DNA of 64,000 bases from Siniperca chuatsi (Eukaryota; Chordata; Actinopteri; Centrarchiformes; Sinipercidae), in contig NC_058052.1 of the NCBI RefSeq assembly GCF_020085105.1, forward strand, positions 5,813,733-5,877,732, read 5' to 3'. A program made the position numbers and the translations under genes. Shown here piece by piece: positions 1 through 10,922 of the stretch; within the stretch, counting starts at the first letter, position 1, and the number at the start of each line of letters is the position of its first letter. The notes under the pieces were generated by a model. That model made no database searches. It was not told the origin of the DNA and saw only the letters and a list, made by a program, of their open reading frames with translations.

Positions 1-442
1 AGTCCAATGTTTTGTATCTTTGGTCGTATTCTCACAGTGAATGAGTCGACACAACAGAAACAGATTTCTCTTCATTGGGAACAAGATTGAAAATATTTCG
101 AGCCGAAGATTCATTTGAAATCATTTGAAATTTGCACTCCGTCCCTACACTTGTGTTAAATGGTTGTGTGAAAAGAAAAGAGAACTGCGGGGAAAGACCC
201 AGAAGTCATTAAGAGTTAAGTGAATGCATTTGAAGTTGTGATCACTGCTGTCTTAGAACACAGTTGGCAGAAATGCATCAAATCAGTGGAGAAAAACTGT
301 ACACTAAACTATGACTTCCTGTTTTGTATCTCAGAGGACACTCTGTCCAAATAAACCATAGGATTCAGTGAGAAAGTAACAAAACAGTATATATGTAAGA
401 GTTCCAAGCAGCATTAACATTAGCGTGTGTTGGTGCTTTCAG
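1..442 (+). other. haao: haao intron sequence (partial)
   Basis: No exon-like coding is visible here. The stretch ends at the splice acceptor before the first recognised haao exon (AG at 441-442), so it is read as intron. Confidence 0.6.
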
Positions 443-2578
443 GTACTATGTGGACAACACCACTGATACCCTGTTTGAGAAATGGTTTTACTGCCAGGAT
501 CTCGGAACCCAACTGGTGCCAGTAATCAAAGAGTAAGACATCTTCATTGTCATCATCACATCTACACACGTCATCTCCATCAGATCAGGTTGTTTGTTTT
601 AATACAGTTTGTTGTTCTTGGTTGACTTTTTATTCACAGGTTCATGGCATCAAAACAGTGTAAAACAGGAAAACCTGATCCAAGTGAGTTGTTTTGAAAT
701 TTCTTGTGATTCCTGTTGAAATGTCTCGGGTCTAATCTGAAGTCGAATCCCTTTGGATGAACAGATGAAGTCTTCAGAGAGCCTCCGTTCCAGATGAACA
801 CCATGAACGTGATGTTACCCTTCTCCTTCAAAGACTGGGTGGACAAACAGAGGCCGTCCCTGGCCAACGGCGGGCCCATCGACATGTTCGGAGCTCCGTT
901 TGAGACAGAGGTACCAGGAATCATGTTATCAGATGTGTTTTCATAAAAGATTTTTAATCTTGTTTACTTATTATTTGATCAGATAGTTGCTGATTTAAAT
1001 CATAATCTTGCCTATTTTAAACAATTTCATTCAGTCAGTGCTCTTATGCAGCTACTTTTGATTAAGTCAGTTTTATTTATGTAGCCCAAAATCACAAATT
1101 TGCCTCAAGGGGCTTTACAATCTGTACAGCATACGACACATCTATCCTTAGACCTTCGATTCGGATAAGGAAAAACTCCCCAAAAACCCCTTTAACAAGA
1201 AAAAGAAAAAGGAAGAAACCTCAGGAAGAGCAGCAGAGGAGAGATCCCTTTTCCTGGACGGACAGACATGCAATAGATATTGTGTGTACAGATTAGAACA
1301 ATATGGAAAATTTCTTTAGATGTTTAATACTTGAGAACTTTTTTTATTAAATGAAAAATGGATTTTATTGGAAAAACATGTTTATTTTTCTTAAAGTAAG
1401 GTCCTGTATAAAAATATATTGTTACTGTTTTAGTAGCAACAATCAGGTAACATATTGGCAGTAGTAGTGGAAGATTTCAAATACCCAGCCCTAATGAAAA
1501 CATGTGTAGCCTAATGTCAATTTTTACTTTTTTGCTGACAACTGTTAGAATGCGTCATTTTAATTAAATGTTTTGGACGACTAAGCTTGGATGTTCATTA
1601 TTGCATTATAGATGAAAATAAGTTACAGTGGATTTGATTACATTTACAAACCAAGAGATGCAACAATGCAATAATGCTACATTTTATGACCATGACAGGC
1701 AATGGTGTTTGGACCTGGGCAGACAGAGACGTCAGTACGACAAAGTGACGTGTGGATCTGGCAACTGGTATGTTCTGTAAATGTGCTGTTCCTTCTGTAG
1801 CTTCATATATCCAACCCGTATGTCAGTGCTGTGTAGATGCTGCTGTCCCTAAGTAGGATGTACCTGTGTCTGACACACTGTGTAATAACCAAACACTCAG
1901 TTTGTCAGTCTTTGTCTAATCACCTTGTCTCTTTTTCCATCTCTGTCTCTCTCCGTCTCTCAGGAGGGATCCTCAAGAGTAACTATGAATCAGCATGAGT
2001 TCACACTTTCTGCAGGAGACAGTTTACTCATTTCTGAACAGAGCCAGTGAGTCAATGTTTACATTTAAAGGTGGCGTATGCGATTCTGGAGAAATCCAAT
2101 ACCATGACAAATACCATGATAGAGAGCGAACAACGACACAGCAAGTAATGTAACTAACATTAGCTGGGTTGTGGGTTAGCAAACTGTGCTACAGCTGCTG
2201 CTGCGAAGCTAACAACCAGAGAGGATGAGACAGTTTCCCAGAGCCAGCACAGCAGCTCCAGACAGCGATACTCACAACTCTCCTGCTACTAAAGACCAGC
2301 AAAAAGACGTGTATTGGATTAGAATCGCATACCCCACCTTTAATGACAAACCCTTCCTCTAAGTGTACAAATTATTAGGTAAAAAGTGTTGCAATTTCGC
2401 TTCCCGAATATTCTGATTTAGTTTTAAAGGAGGGGATGTGACAGTAATGACTTGAGATACTACTTTCAAAACTCAAAAAATCGAACACGGCTTCTTCTTC
2501 TGTAGGTACCAGTGGCAGAGAGATGAGGGGACCGTTGCCCTGTTTGTGGTCCAAAACCCTGAGCGGAAGAGACCCTGA
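443..2578 (+). CDS. haao: 3-hydroxyanthranilate 3,4-dioxygenase, C-terminal six exons (5' part outside window)
   Basis: HAAO is a cytosolic Fe(II) enzyme that opens the ring of 3-hydroxyanthranilate on the way to quinolinate and NAD. Six coding exons join in frame: 443-532, 640-683, 765-910, 1699-1767, 1964-2046 and 2506-2578 (stop TGA 2576-2578). All junctions are GT-AG and the phases match. They encode about 167 residues, the C-terminal 58% of a protein that is about 286 residues long in vertebrates. Recognisable family segments are [20 protein letters not shown], then [30 protein letters not shown] and the ending [13 protein letters not shown]. The iron ligands belong to the N-terminal cupin half and are therefore not in view. 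The segments match my memory of vertebrate HAAO closely. The exons look intact, with no frameshift or stop. Exon 1 in view starts in mid-codon (last base of an Arg codon), so upstream exons exist beyond base 1. Confidence 0.94.
1066..1303. repeat. Dispersed teleost repeat inside a haao intron
   Basis: The intron between the 765-910 and 1699-1767 exons contains a block with phrases such as 'cccaaaatcacaaatttgcc' and 'ggaagaaacctcaggaagag'. I recognise these from a common perciform interspersed repeat. No coding potential is seen. Boundaries are approximate and the class is not assigned. Confidence 0.6.
2065..2343 (-). mobile_element. TTAA-flanked MITE, copy 1 (haao last intron)
   Basis: The element has terminal inverted repeats (left AAGGTGGCGTATGCGATTCT, right AGAATCGCATACCCCACCTT) and lies between TTAA sequences at 2065-2068 and 2340-2343. 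TTAA target duplication is typical of piggyBac-like elements. It is too short to encode a transposase, so it is non-autonomous. A related copy in the opposite internal orientation is at 51728-52127. Confidence 0.75.
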
Positions 2579-2636
2579 GCATCACTGCCAATTCACACAA
2601 ACACATTAAAGTGGCAATCTTGAAGATTTTCATTAA

Positions 2637-2642
2637 AATAAA
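2637..2642 (+). promoter_or_regulatory. haao poly(A) signal AATAAA
   Basis: A canonical AATAAA lies about 60 bp after the haao stop codon, giving a short 3' UTR. It is the first canonical signal downstream of the gene. Confidence 0.6.
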
Positions 2643-3224
2643 TGTCTGTTAAGTCACTATCTATCGCCAAATGTGGTAACAAAATGGTGATTGAGCCTAT
2701 GCCCCACTGATGAAATTATATTAAAGTCAATTGCAGTATTATGAACTGGGTGTCTGTGGCGACATTCTCGGAAAAAATGCTGTATTAAGTTACTGCTAAT
2801 GCAAGCCGAACATTTCCTACTGCTGCAGCTTCACATTAAAAGCATTTAACACGAGATGACTTTTATTATGAAGCAGTCACAGGAAATGCAATGATAGTCA
2901 ATGTTTTGTTTGTGAGCTTGACACTGACTGCTATCGTTCGGAACTAGAAGGAGCAGCCACTGTGAGCTGTTAGATGAAGAGCTGCAGGCGACAGGATGCG
3001 CACCTCCAACTTCTCAGCGAGGTAACCACCTCCTTTCACTCTGCCCTGCTGTTAGCAGACTCAAGCCATGTGCAGCATAAAGTCAGATCACGGTTGCTCA
3101 CAGAATGATGGAAAAATCCAGTTATTGCCTGATTTCTTTATTAAAACGACAATAGTTTGTTTTGCTGCCCCCAGAATTTTGTGACCTGTAGAATTAAACC
3201 GCATTTGCTGTTACAACCAGTTAG
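2643..3224. other. Non-coding 3' flank of haao
   Basis: Unique-looking AT-rich sequence between the haao poly(A) signal and the next repeat. I see no ORF or RNA gene in it. Confidence 0.5.
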
Positions 3225-3827
3225 GGCTGGCTTGGGTGAGTCCTGAACCATCCCTTAGTTATGCTGCTATAGGCCTAGACTGCCGGGAGACTTCCCATGA
3301 TGCTTTTTCCTCCTCTCCCTCTCCATCTGTATGCATCTTTATCCCATTACTGCACGTTACTAACTCGACATCTTCTCTCTGCTGTAGTTTTGTGCTTTCT
3401 CGTCTCTCTCCTCTCCTGTTACAGCAGGTATTGTTGCCTCTGGAGTCTGGATCTGTGGTTGTGGGCCACCTGCTGCCCCTGTGTTCCTGCTTGACAACTG
3501 CTACTAGTCTTATTACTATCATTATTATTCCTATCACTATCATTCCTTTTATTTTATTAATATTACCACTACCATTACATTATCATTATTTTTATAATTT
3601 GCATTGTGCCCCCCCCAACCCAATCTGATTCTGCCCGAGGTTTCTGCCTCTTAAAGAAAGTTTTTCTTTACCACTGTTGCCAAGTGCTTGCCCATAGTGG
3701 TATTTGTTGGGTCTCTGTAAATAATATTATAAAGAGTACGGTATAGACCGGCTCTTTAGGAAAAGTGCAGTGAGATAACTACTGTTGTGAATTGGCGCTA
3801 TATAAATAAAATTGAATTGAATTGAAC
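3225..3827 (+). repeat. LINE 3'-end type repeat ending in (AATTG)n, copy 1
   Basis: About 600 bp ending 'gcgctatataaataaaatt' followed by gaattgaattgaa, the tandem tail of a widespread teleost non-LTR retrotransposon 3' end. The phrases 'gtttctgcctcttaaagaaa' and 'tgttgggtctctgtaaataa' recur in shorter 5'-truncated copies at 31397-31527, 44761-44957 and 60916-61016. The open frame inside (3236-3628) is a low-complexity Leu/Ser-rich frame and not a gene. The LINE clade is not certain. Confidence 0.7.
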
Positions 3828-3968
3828 TAGGTGTTGCCAAATCAACCAGGACTGAAAGCTTTCATTCATTCATTTAGGTTGGAAACTTCTGTTATGTGTT
3901 AATGAAAGTGAACACTGGGCTCAATGTTCATTTCAGTATTGATAAACACCACATAGCCGCCGACATAC

Positions 3969-4123
3969 ATGGCTCAGGAGGTAGAGTGGGTTGTCCACTA
4001 ATCAGGGTTGGCGGTTCAATCCCTGGCTTCTCCTGTCCACATGTGTATGAATGAGAGGCACATTGTAAAGCGCTTTCTCCTTTAAGGTAGAAAAGTGCTA
4101 TATAAGTGCAGTCCATTTACCTT
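3969..4123 (+). repeat. tRNA-derived SINE-like fragment
   Basis: A B-box-like 'ggcggttcaatccctggc' follows an A-box-like 'gtagagtgggttg', and the block ends 'gtgctatataagtgcagtcc'. This is the layout of a common teleost SINE-like repeat. The central part present in full-length copies is missing. Confidence 0.65.
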
Positions 4124-4684
4124 ATCTTTATTTATGAGAGAAATCAAATAAATAAATATCTGTAGTGATAAAATTGTGAGTTGTGATCATTTATCTTAAT
4201 ACACATTCTCCCCTGACAGTTTTTGACTTTCACTTCCCAATTACCACATTTCTTGTGGTAGTGCAGGGGTTTGGCGTGAGATTCATTTACTCCATTTTAC
4301 ACAGGAACTGTATCAAAAACCCTCCCAATCCATCTGCCTTGTAAACTGTGATACGGTATGTAGATTTCCTCTAGAAGTAAAAAAGTTGGGCTAAAAAATG
4401 TCAAAACTACACATTACAGACACAGTCCTAGAGTAATAATCTTATTGGCTGAAAAAGCGTTAAACACAAGTTTCAACAAGTGTTAGGAATAATCACCTTG
4501 TTGTCAGATGATATTCGTGTGTTACGTGCCAAGTAGAGTTTGCCAGGTTCTTATTTAAGCAACACCATGTAATTCTGAGGTGCTTTTCCAAAGAAACCCA
4601 GAACTGACTTGACGTGATTTAAGAGCATATTTGGCTGAAACCCGCACTTGGTGCAGCAATGGGTGCAGTTACTGATGAGACATA

Positions 4685-6083
4685 CAGTGCATCTGGAAAG
4701 TATTCACAGTGCTTCACTTTTTCCCACATTTTGTTATGTTACAGTCTTATTCCAAAACGGATTAAATTCATTATTTTCCTCAAAATTCTACAAACAATAC
4801 CCAATAATGACAACGTGAAAGAAGTTTGTTTGAAATCTTTACAAATTTATTAAAAATAAAATATGAAAAAATTAACATGTACATAAGTGTTCACAGCCTT
4901 TGCCGTGACTCTCAATATTGAGCTCAGGTGCATCCTGTTTCCACTGATCATACTTGAGATGTTTCTACAACTTGATTGGAGTCGACCTGTGGTAAATTCA
5001 GTTGATTGGACATGATTTGGAAAGGCACACACTGGTTTGTATAAGGTCCCACAGTTAACAGTGCATGTCAGAGCACAAACCAAGCCATGAAGTCCAAGGG
5101 ATTGTTTGTAGACCTCTGAGACAGGATTGTATCGAGGCACAGATCTAGAGAGGGGTACAGAAACATTTCTGCAGCATTGAAGGTCCCAATGAGCACAGAG
5201 ACCTCCATCATCTGTAGATGGAAGAAGTTTGGAACCACCAGGACTCTTCCTAGAGCTGGCTGCCTGGACAAACTGAGCAATCGGGGGAGAAGGTCCTTAG
5301 TCAGGGAGGTGACTAAGAAAATTCTCTGGTCTGATGAAACAAAGATTGAACTCTTTGGCCCGAATGGCAAGCATCATGTCTGGAGGAAACCAGTACGATC
5401 CCTACAGGGAAGCATGGTGGAGGCAGTATCATGCTGTGGGGATGTTTTTCAGCGGCAGGAACTGGGAGACTAGTCAGGATCGAGGGAAAGATGAATGCAG
5501 CAATGTACAGAGACATCCTTGATGAAAACCTGCTCCAGAGCGCTCTGGAACTCAGACTGGGGCGAAGTTTCCTCTTCCAACAGGACAACGACCCTAAGCT
5601 CACAGCCAAGATAACAAAGGAGTGGCTACGGGAACTCTGTGAGTGTCCTCGAGTGGCCCAGCCAGAGCCCAGACTTGAACCCGATCGAACATCTCTGGAG
5701 AGATCTGAAAATGGCTGTGCAGCGACGCTCCCCATCCAACCTGATGGAGCTTGAGAGGTCCTGCAAAGAAAGAATGGGAGAAACTGCCCAAAAATAGGCG
5801 TGCCAAGCTTGTAGCATCATACTCAAAAAGACTTGAGGCTGTAATTGGTGCCAAAGGTGCTTCAACAAAGTATTGAGCAAAGGCTGTGAACACTTATGTA
5901 CATGTGATTTTTTTTTCTACTGTTTTTTATATTTTTAATTATTTTGCAAAGATTTCAAACAAACTTCTTTCACGTTGTCATTATGGGGTATTGTTTGTAG
6001 AATTTAATGCCTTTAGGAATAAGGCTGTAACATAACAAAATGTGGAAAAAGTGAAGCGCTGTGAATACTTTCTGGATGCACTG
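4685..6083 (+). mobile_element. Tc1/mariner transposon, inactive
   Basis: A 1.4 kb element flanked by TA dinucleotides (4683-4684 and 6084-6085). Long inverted repeats begin CAGTGCATCTGGAAAGTATT on the left and end with the complement on the right; similarity extends about 150 bp inward. Size, TA target site and the transposase remnant inside all fit Tc1. Confidence 0.9.
5087..5876 (+). pseudogene. Tc1-type transposase, frameshifted and internally deleted
   Basis: Tc1 transposases (about 340 aa) cut and paste DNA using a DD34E catalytic triad. The remnant starts MKSKGLFVDL and meets an in-frame stop after 10 codons. It continues with a helix-turn-helix-like part (ISAALKVP, IICRWKKFGTT) and then jumps to [13 protein letters not shown]. 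About 80 residues between these parts are absent compared with the family. After another frame change it reads [12 protein letters not shown] and [10 protein letters not shown], and then, in a further frame, [11 protein letters not shown] and the end at TGA 5874-5876. The three catalytic acids are recognisable (SDE, QQDND, PIEHLW) but lie in different frames. It cannot make an active enzyme. Confidence 0.88.
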
Positions 6084-6085
6084 TA

Positions 6086-6892
6086 AGGGTAGGCTTGTTG
6101 TAGGTAAAACTCCAATGCAAAAAACGCATGGATCACATATCATTGTCCGCTATTCTTATGATCATGGACAGTATGAACAGTTTTTTGTGAATATAAACTA
6201 TTAATATAAACATTTTAGTGCATTAAACTGACTAAAAACTGTTAAAAAGCTCTTCATCCTGCAGCCCAAGGGAGTCAAACTGGATTTGTGCTGCTATTGT
6301 AGAGTTTTTATACTTAAATGCTTGCAAAATGGTCTAAACAGCTCTGAATTCTTACATGACTGAAAGTGAAACTCCAATCAAACTGTCTTGTCAGTATCAC
6401 ATACTCACCACCTGTAAAATTGAAAGCTGCAGTTTCAGCTTGAATAGATTACAATATATTGCAGTGATGACCATAAACAGCATACTGATGGACAGCACAG
6501 AAGTGGATTTTGCTGTAGGAGGGATTTCATATGTCTTGATGGACGCTTGGATACTTTTTTTGTTTTGTTTTTGGGTTTGTTACATTGCCCACAAAGAGCT
6601 CCTATTTATTGGGGGCCCTTAGCAGAATGGAATCAGAGATTTGCTTAAAGATATTTGAGAAAAGTTGCTAATGTAGCATGTGCAAATGATCATTAAAATG
6701 CTAAAGAATCAAATAAAATGAAAAAACTTTTTTTGAAAACAAAATTTCAGCGACTGTCTGGATTTGTTAAGTGTTGAATGGGAGAGTTGCTTGTTCATTC
6801 ACAGATATGAATTTGGTTTTGCTGCATGTCATCTCCTCTCTCCTCCCTTTACATGTCTGATATCAACTGTAACTGGCCTACAGTCAGACTGA
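6086..6892. other. Intergenic, no gene seen
   Basis: AT-rich sequence between the Tc1 element and the next repeat. An 88-codon open frame (6356-6622) has no recognisable motif and is probably chance. Confidence 0.45.
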
Positions 6893-7219
6893 TTCTGAGT
6901 TACGTGCTGTAACCATTTCTTGGTGACTTCCTGGAGTCATCACTGTGAGTTTGCTAAGCAGAAATTCCGGGAAGTCATTACTAAGAAATAGTCAAGCAAA
7001 CCACAACTTGTTGTTTTTACACTTTTGTTTTTTTTGGCCAAGCTAGCTCTTTCTCTATTCCACTTTTTCTAGTCTTTGTGCTAAACGAAGCACCGTCATC
7101 TGCCTGTAACTTCATATTTAATGGACAGATATTATGATATGAAAGTGGTGTCGATCTTCTAACTCTTAGCAAGAAAGCAAATGAGCTTATTTCCCAAAAT
7201 GCCAAACTATTCCTTTAAA
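6893..7219 (-). repeat. Dispersed 'AATAGTTTGACATTTTGGGA' repeat, copy 1
   Basis: The right end reads 'atttcccaaaatgccaaact' then 'attcctttaa', the complement of the family's start. A 'cttcctggagtc' motif marks the other side. At least seven copies or fragments occur in the window (also near 8.3, 15.1, 45.3, 47.7, 58.5 and 60.3 kb). It is a very common percomorph repeat of about 350-500 bp with no coding capacity. Confidence 0.7.
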
Positions 7220-7465
7220 GCTGTCATACAGTCAGTTACATTACTAAACCAGTTGTATACACATACATACACGTACATATACATATACATACAATCAGTC
7301 TGTGAGAAAAAAAGGCTCACAGATTGAACTGAAAAAGGTTGTCAGATTTAAAGACAGCCCAGGGACGTCACGAAACTCACAAAAGCGTGGTGGTGTTCCT
7401 AAAACAATGCCCATAAATTCTTTCTAGTTGCTTTTGGGAGCACATTATTTCAGACTGATATCAGT

Positions 7466-10400
7466 TCAGCTGTGCAGTCTTATCCTCAAAGTGTTCCTGA
7501 TCACATGCTTCTCTGCTATAAATGCTGCCACAGCCCAGGGCAATGCATACTCCAGTGTAACCAGTCCTCCCAGGTTGTACCTATAACCTGAGTAGTCCCA
7601 GGGACAGGCCCCCAGCAGCCTCAGCCCTGCCCCCCAGCTGAACTCCCATAGGTAGATGAACACCGTGTAGGCCGTAAGACGCACTGGCAGTGGGTGATGC
7701 TGATCCAGCAGCCGGGATCTCAGGCTCTCCATGAAGTAGATTGCGGTAGCGTACATAGGCAGCGCCCAAAGGCTGCTGTGACCCGCCAGCCTCCTGTCGT
7801 GGGTGCTGCACCAGTCCCACACAGCAGTGAAGGCCACCTCACAGAAACAGCCATGCAGTGCGTACACATAGAGGCGAACTACAGCAGAGAGAGGACAACT
7901 TGAGACGCTCCCATGTGGCTTTGCTGGTGCTTCATCTTCAACACCGGTACCTGTCACAAAGAAACTGTAATTACTGTATGGTTATGGCCCATTTGGAGAG
8001 TAAGATATCCAAAATGTGCGAAAAGTGTTCACAAAAACAAACATGATGAAGCTATTAAATAACCTTAGCAAAGATTCTTTATAGTTTAGAGTGAAGGGAT
8101 GAACTTCAGGCCTATAAATTTGATCTAGGGAAAAAAGAAAATTAGCCAAACAGTAACAATTACCATCCCATTACCACATTAAGTGCAGAGGTTACAATGA
8201 TACATTTCTGTTGCGATGCCTATTATTGCTAAATTTCCATTCTTTAATGAATACCATTTAATATGTAACAAAGTAAACTTCTTAAAGTAATTTTAACTTA
8301 GTAACTTATTCGCTTTTTTGCTGAGACTTAGATGGATGACTTTGATGGATATTTTTTGGCCGGGAGCGGTAACTTCCTGAAATCAAAAAGTTACTATGCC
8401 CAGGCCCAGCCAAAAAATAGTTTGACACACAACCCCACACACATTTTTATTCTACGGTTTTTGTACAGATTAAACATTCAAGATATGTTAATTTGTGACC
8501 TTTAGAGGAGCTGGATTTTGTTACCTTTGGACAGAGCCAGGCAAGCTGTTTGCCTCCGTTTCCAGTCTTTATGATAAGCTAAGCTATCCAGCTGCTGGAT
8601 CCAGCTACATCTTTACGGTACAGACATGAGAGTGGCATCAATCTTCTCATCTAATTCTTGGCAGGAAAAAGTGAATAAGAGTATTTCCTAAAATGTTGAA
8701 CTATTCCTTTAAAGCTAGGGTAGGTAACATTGGAGAAACTAGAAAGAGAAGAGCTAGATTTTGAAAGTAGTATCCAACCGAAAAAAATCCTACCCCCTCC
8801 CTTCAGGTCTCCCTCCAAAGCTACTCCCCCAAAACACATTTTCATGCGCAATGAGTGCACGGGCAGAGTGAGCGCAGGTAGACAGGCAGGTAGGTTTATA
8901 GGTAGGCCAGCCAGTCATTTAGCCAATCATTTCATTCGGGCCGAATCAGGGGTGAAAGTAGACTGAAGTTCTTGCCGGTACTACTACCCAAACCTTCATC
9001 GCTTCATGTTGTTCTCCTCCTGCCCCCAACTTCATGCATCCCTGAACACAAGCATTGCATTTTTTAATGGAGCAGTGTGCAGGATTTATTGGCGTCTAGT
9101 GGTGAAATTACAGTTTGAATACCGCTCGCCTCACCCTCCCCTTCTAAGTGTGTAGGAGAAACTACGATGGCCGCGAAACTCGCAAAAAACGCAAAAGGCC
9201 CAATCTAGAGGCAGTGTCACCCACCCACCCACCCAACAACGATGTTATCATCCATCGCAATGTTTCACTGTGGACATCCTCATATGCCAATTTGGTAGAC
9301 ATCGCCCAACCCTACTAGGAGTAAAACCTAAGAAGCGTCCAAGAAAAGTTTCTGATGCGCCAAGTAAAAAAGAAAAAAAGAAAGAAAGCGATTGACGGCG
9401 AGGACAAACACGGATAGCCACTGGTGTAGCTTTACCTTTTCCTTGTTGGAGAGTACTGAGACAAAGGACTGAGGGCAGACACAGATGTCACATTACTGCT
9501 CTTGGACAGGTTGGTAAAATATTTGGAGTAGGCGATGTAGCTATTACATTTACTCTACCTAAATAATGGATTATTGTCATGGAACTGTGGAAATTTCTCT
9601 GTATTTTTGCAACTATTTTTGAACACAAGCCTGGTGCGAGCTCAATGTAGGCATACATCACAAGCACGCATCGACAGTGTTTGTGTAATTACTCGCACTG
9701 TAATTACTGTAATTAGACAAAAGGTCTGCACTCCAGCTTTAAAACACACATAAGTAAAAGTGAAATTACTGACTACTACAGGAAATGCAAAACTGTTTCA
9801 GTGACAGGTGTTGCCCAATCGGTACATTTTTGACCATATTAATCTGAGATATAGTTACACATGTAAATGAAAAGTTATACTTGAAAAAAGAATGCGTGTT
9901 TCTCAGCTGATCATAATTCAAATCATAGCCCTATGAACCTCAATTATTGTGGGAGTGATAGCAGTTTGCAATCCTGTGCTTTGAGTTTTAGTAGGGGGAC
10001 CACAGGTTTGTGTGCATTGGGATTATGAGTTGTTGCTTCCCCTTTTGTTTTCGTCCATGAATGTGAAACATGGTGATCAAAACTGGTGCGTAAGAAAACC
10101 AATAATTAAGTAGATAACTGCTGCAACAAGTAATCAATAATGAGATGTATATTGTTATAGAAAAGTCACAACTATTGGATAAAGCGGTGTTGTTTGCGAC
10201 ATGTTTGCATTATTGACTCTGTTAACCACGAAATTCTCCAGTCTAAATAACAAATCTTCAATTTTTAATTTCTACTTGCTTTTAAAGGGGTGGAATCATA
10301 CCTCTTAAACCAATCTCTTTATAGAGAAAACGCAGTGTTTCCTATGAATCTATCATGTGTTACAGCATTTGTTTTACCATAAGCTTCAGTTTAAACAAAC

Positions 10401-10839
10401 AAATATATTAAATAGTTATATTAAACTTTTATACAATTTTGACAGGTAATATTTAGGCCCTATTTCTTTTTGGAAGAGCCCATCTTTTTTTCTAGATTTT
10501 CTTCCCCACATTATAATACCCCCGGTGCGTATACAGTCCTGTTTCATCCCTCCTCCACGGGACAAACACCGTAGTGTACATGCTCTAATGTGGATTAACA
10601 GGCTAATAGCCCAGCTCAGTGAGTTAAAGGCTTGGAAAATCTTCAACAGCTTTTCATTCTGCACTATAAAAAAATGTACCAATGCCATATCAACTTGGTG
10701 ACTGTCCCTGTCATTAAATTCTCCTCAAAATAAAATAGTCATTTATATAATACACAATAATAGAAAATAAACAGTAACAATTCTCACCTCGGTCATTACT
10801 ACCTTGCGTTCTCCTCGCATTTAGTTTTATCGTCTCCAT
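7466..10839 (-). CDS. TMEM229-family four-helix membrane protein (TMEM229B-like), two exons
   Basis: The coding sequence is complement(join(7466..7950, 10788..10839)), 178 residues. Exon 2 alone has no in-frame ATG before the conserved core. Its upstream edge is a clean acceptor (tttctttgtgacag before 7950). Exon 1 supplies METIKLNARRTQGSNDR and a split Gly codon, ending at a GTGAGA donor; the frames join exactly. Four hydrophobic segments lie near residues 40-63, 75-95, 105-128 and 145-165. Family hallmarks are YALHGCFCEVAFTAVW, SLWALPMY, YLWEFSWG, GACPWDYS, GLVTLEYALPW and HVIRNTLRIRLHS, closely matching my memory of TMEM229B (167 aa). The family is related to bacterial CmpB-like membrane proteins and its function is unknown. 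It is convergent with haao. The 2.8 kb intron is packed with repeats. Whether it is tmem229b itself or a fish paralogue cannot be settled from sequence alone. Confidence 0.88.
8330..8715 (-). repeat. Dispersed 'AATAGTTTGACATTTTGGGA' repeat, copy 2 (TMEM229 intron)
   Basis: Same family as 6893-7219, ending 'tttcctaaaatgttgaacta' then 'ttcctttaaa'. The internal 'gtttccagtctttatgataa' and 'acatgagagtggcatcaatc' are typical of the family. Confidence 0.65.
8716..9225. repeat. Two further dispersed teleost repeat pieces in the TMEM229 intron
   Basis: The first piece (about 8716-8980, 'gctagggtaggtaacattgg', 'tagtatccaaccg') abuts repeat copy 2 directly. The second (about 9065-9225, 'aatggagcagtgtgcaggat', 'cgcgaaactcgcaaaaaacg') is a common percomorph repeat. 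Neither shows coding. Confidence 0.55.
9226..10787. other. TMEM229 intron, no further feature
   Basis: AT-rich non-coding sequence with no recognisable repeat, RNA gene or extra exon joining in frame. Confidence 0.45.
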
Positions 10840-10886
10840 CCCTGGGCAGCATACAGGTCTCTGTGCCTTTGTAATCCCTCTGCTTC

Positions 10887-10889
<3 letters not shown>

Positions 10890-10919
<30 letters not shown>
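10890..10919. repeat. (GT)n microsatellite just upstream of the TMEM229 start
   Basis: A pure GT/TG run 51-80 bp upstream of the TMEM229 start codon (minus strand), so within or near its 5' UTR or promoter. Confidence 0.9.

Positions 10920-10922
<3 letters not shown>

Noticed and set aside
3236-3628. 130-codon Ser/Leu-rich frame
   Set aside because: Lies within the (AATTG)n-tailed repeat, in pyrimidine-rich sequence.
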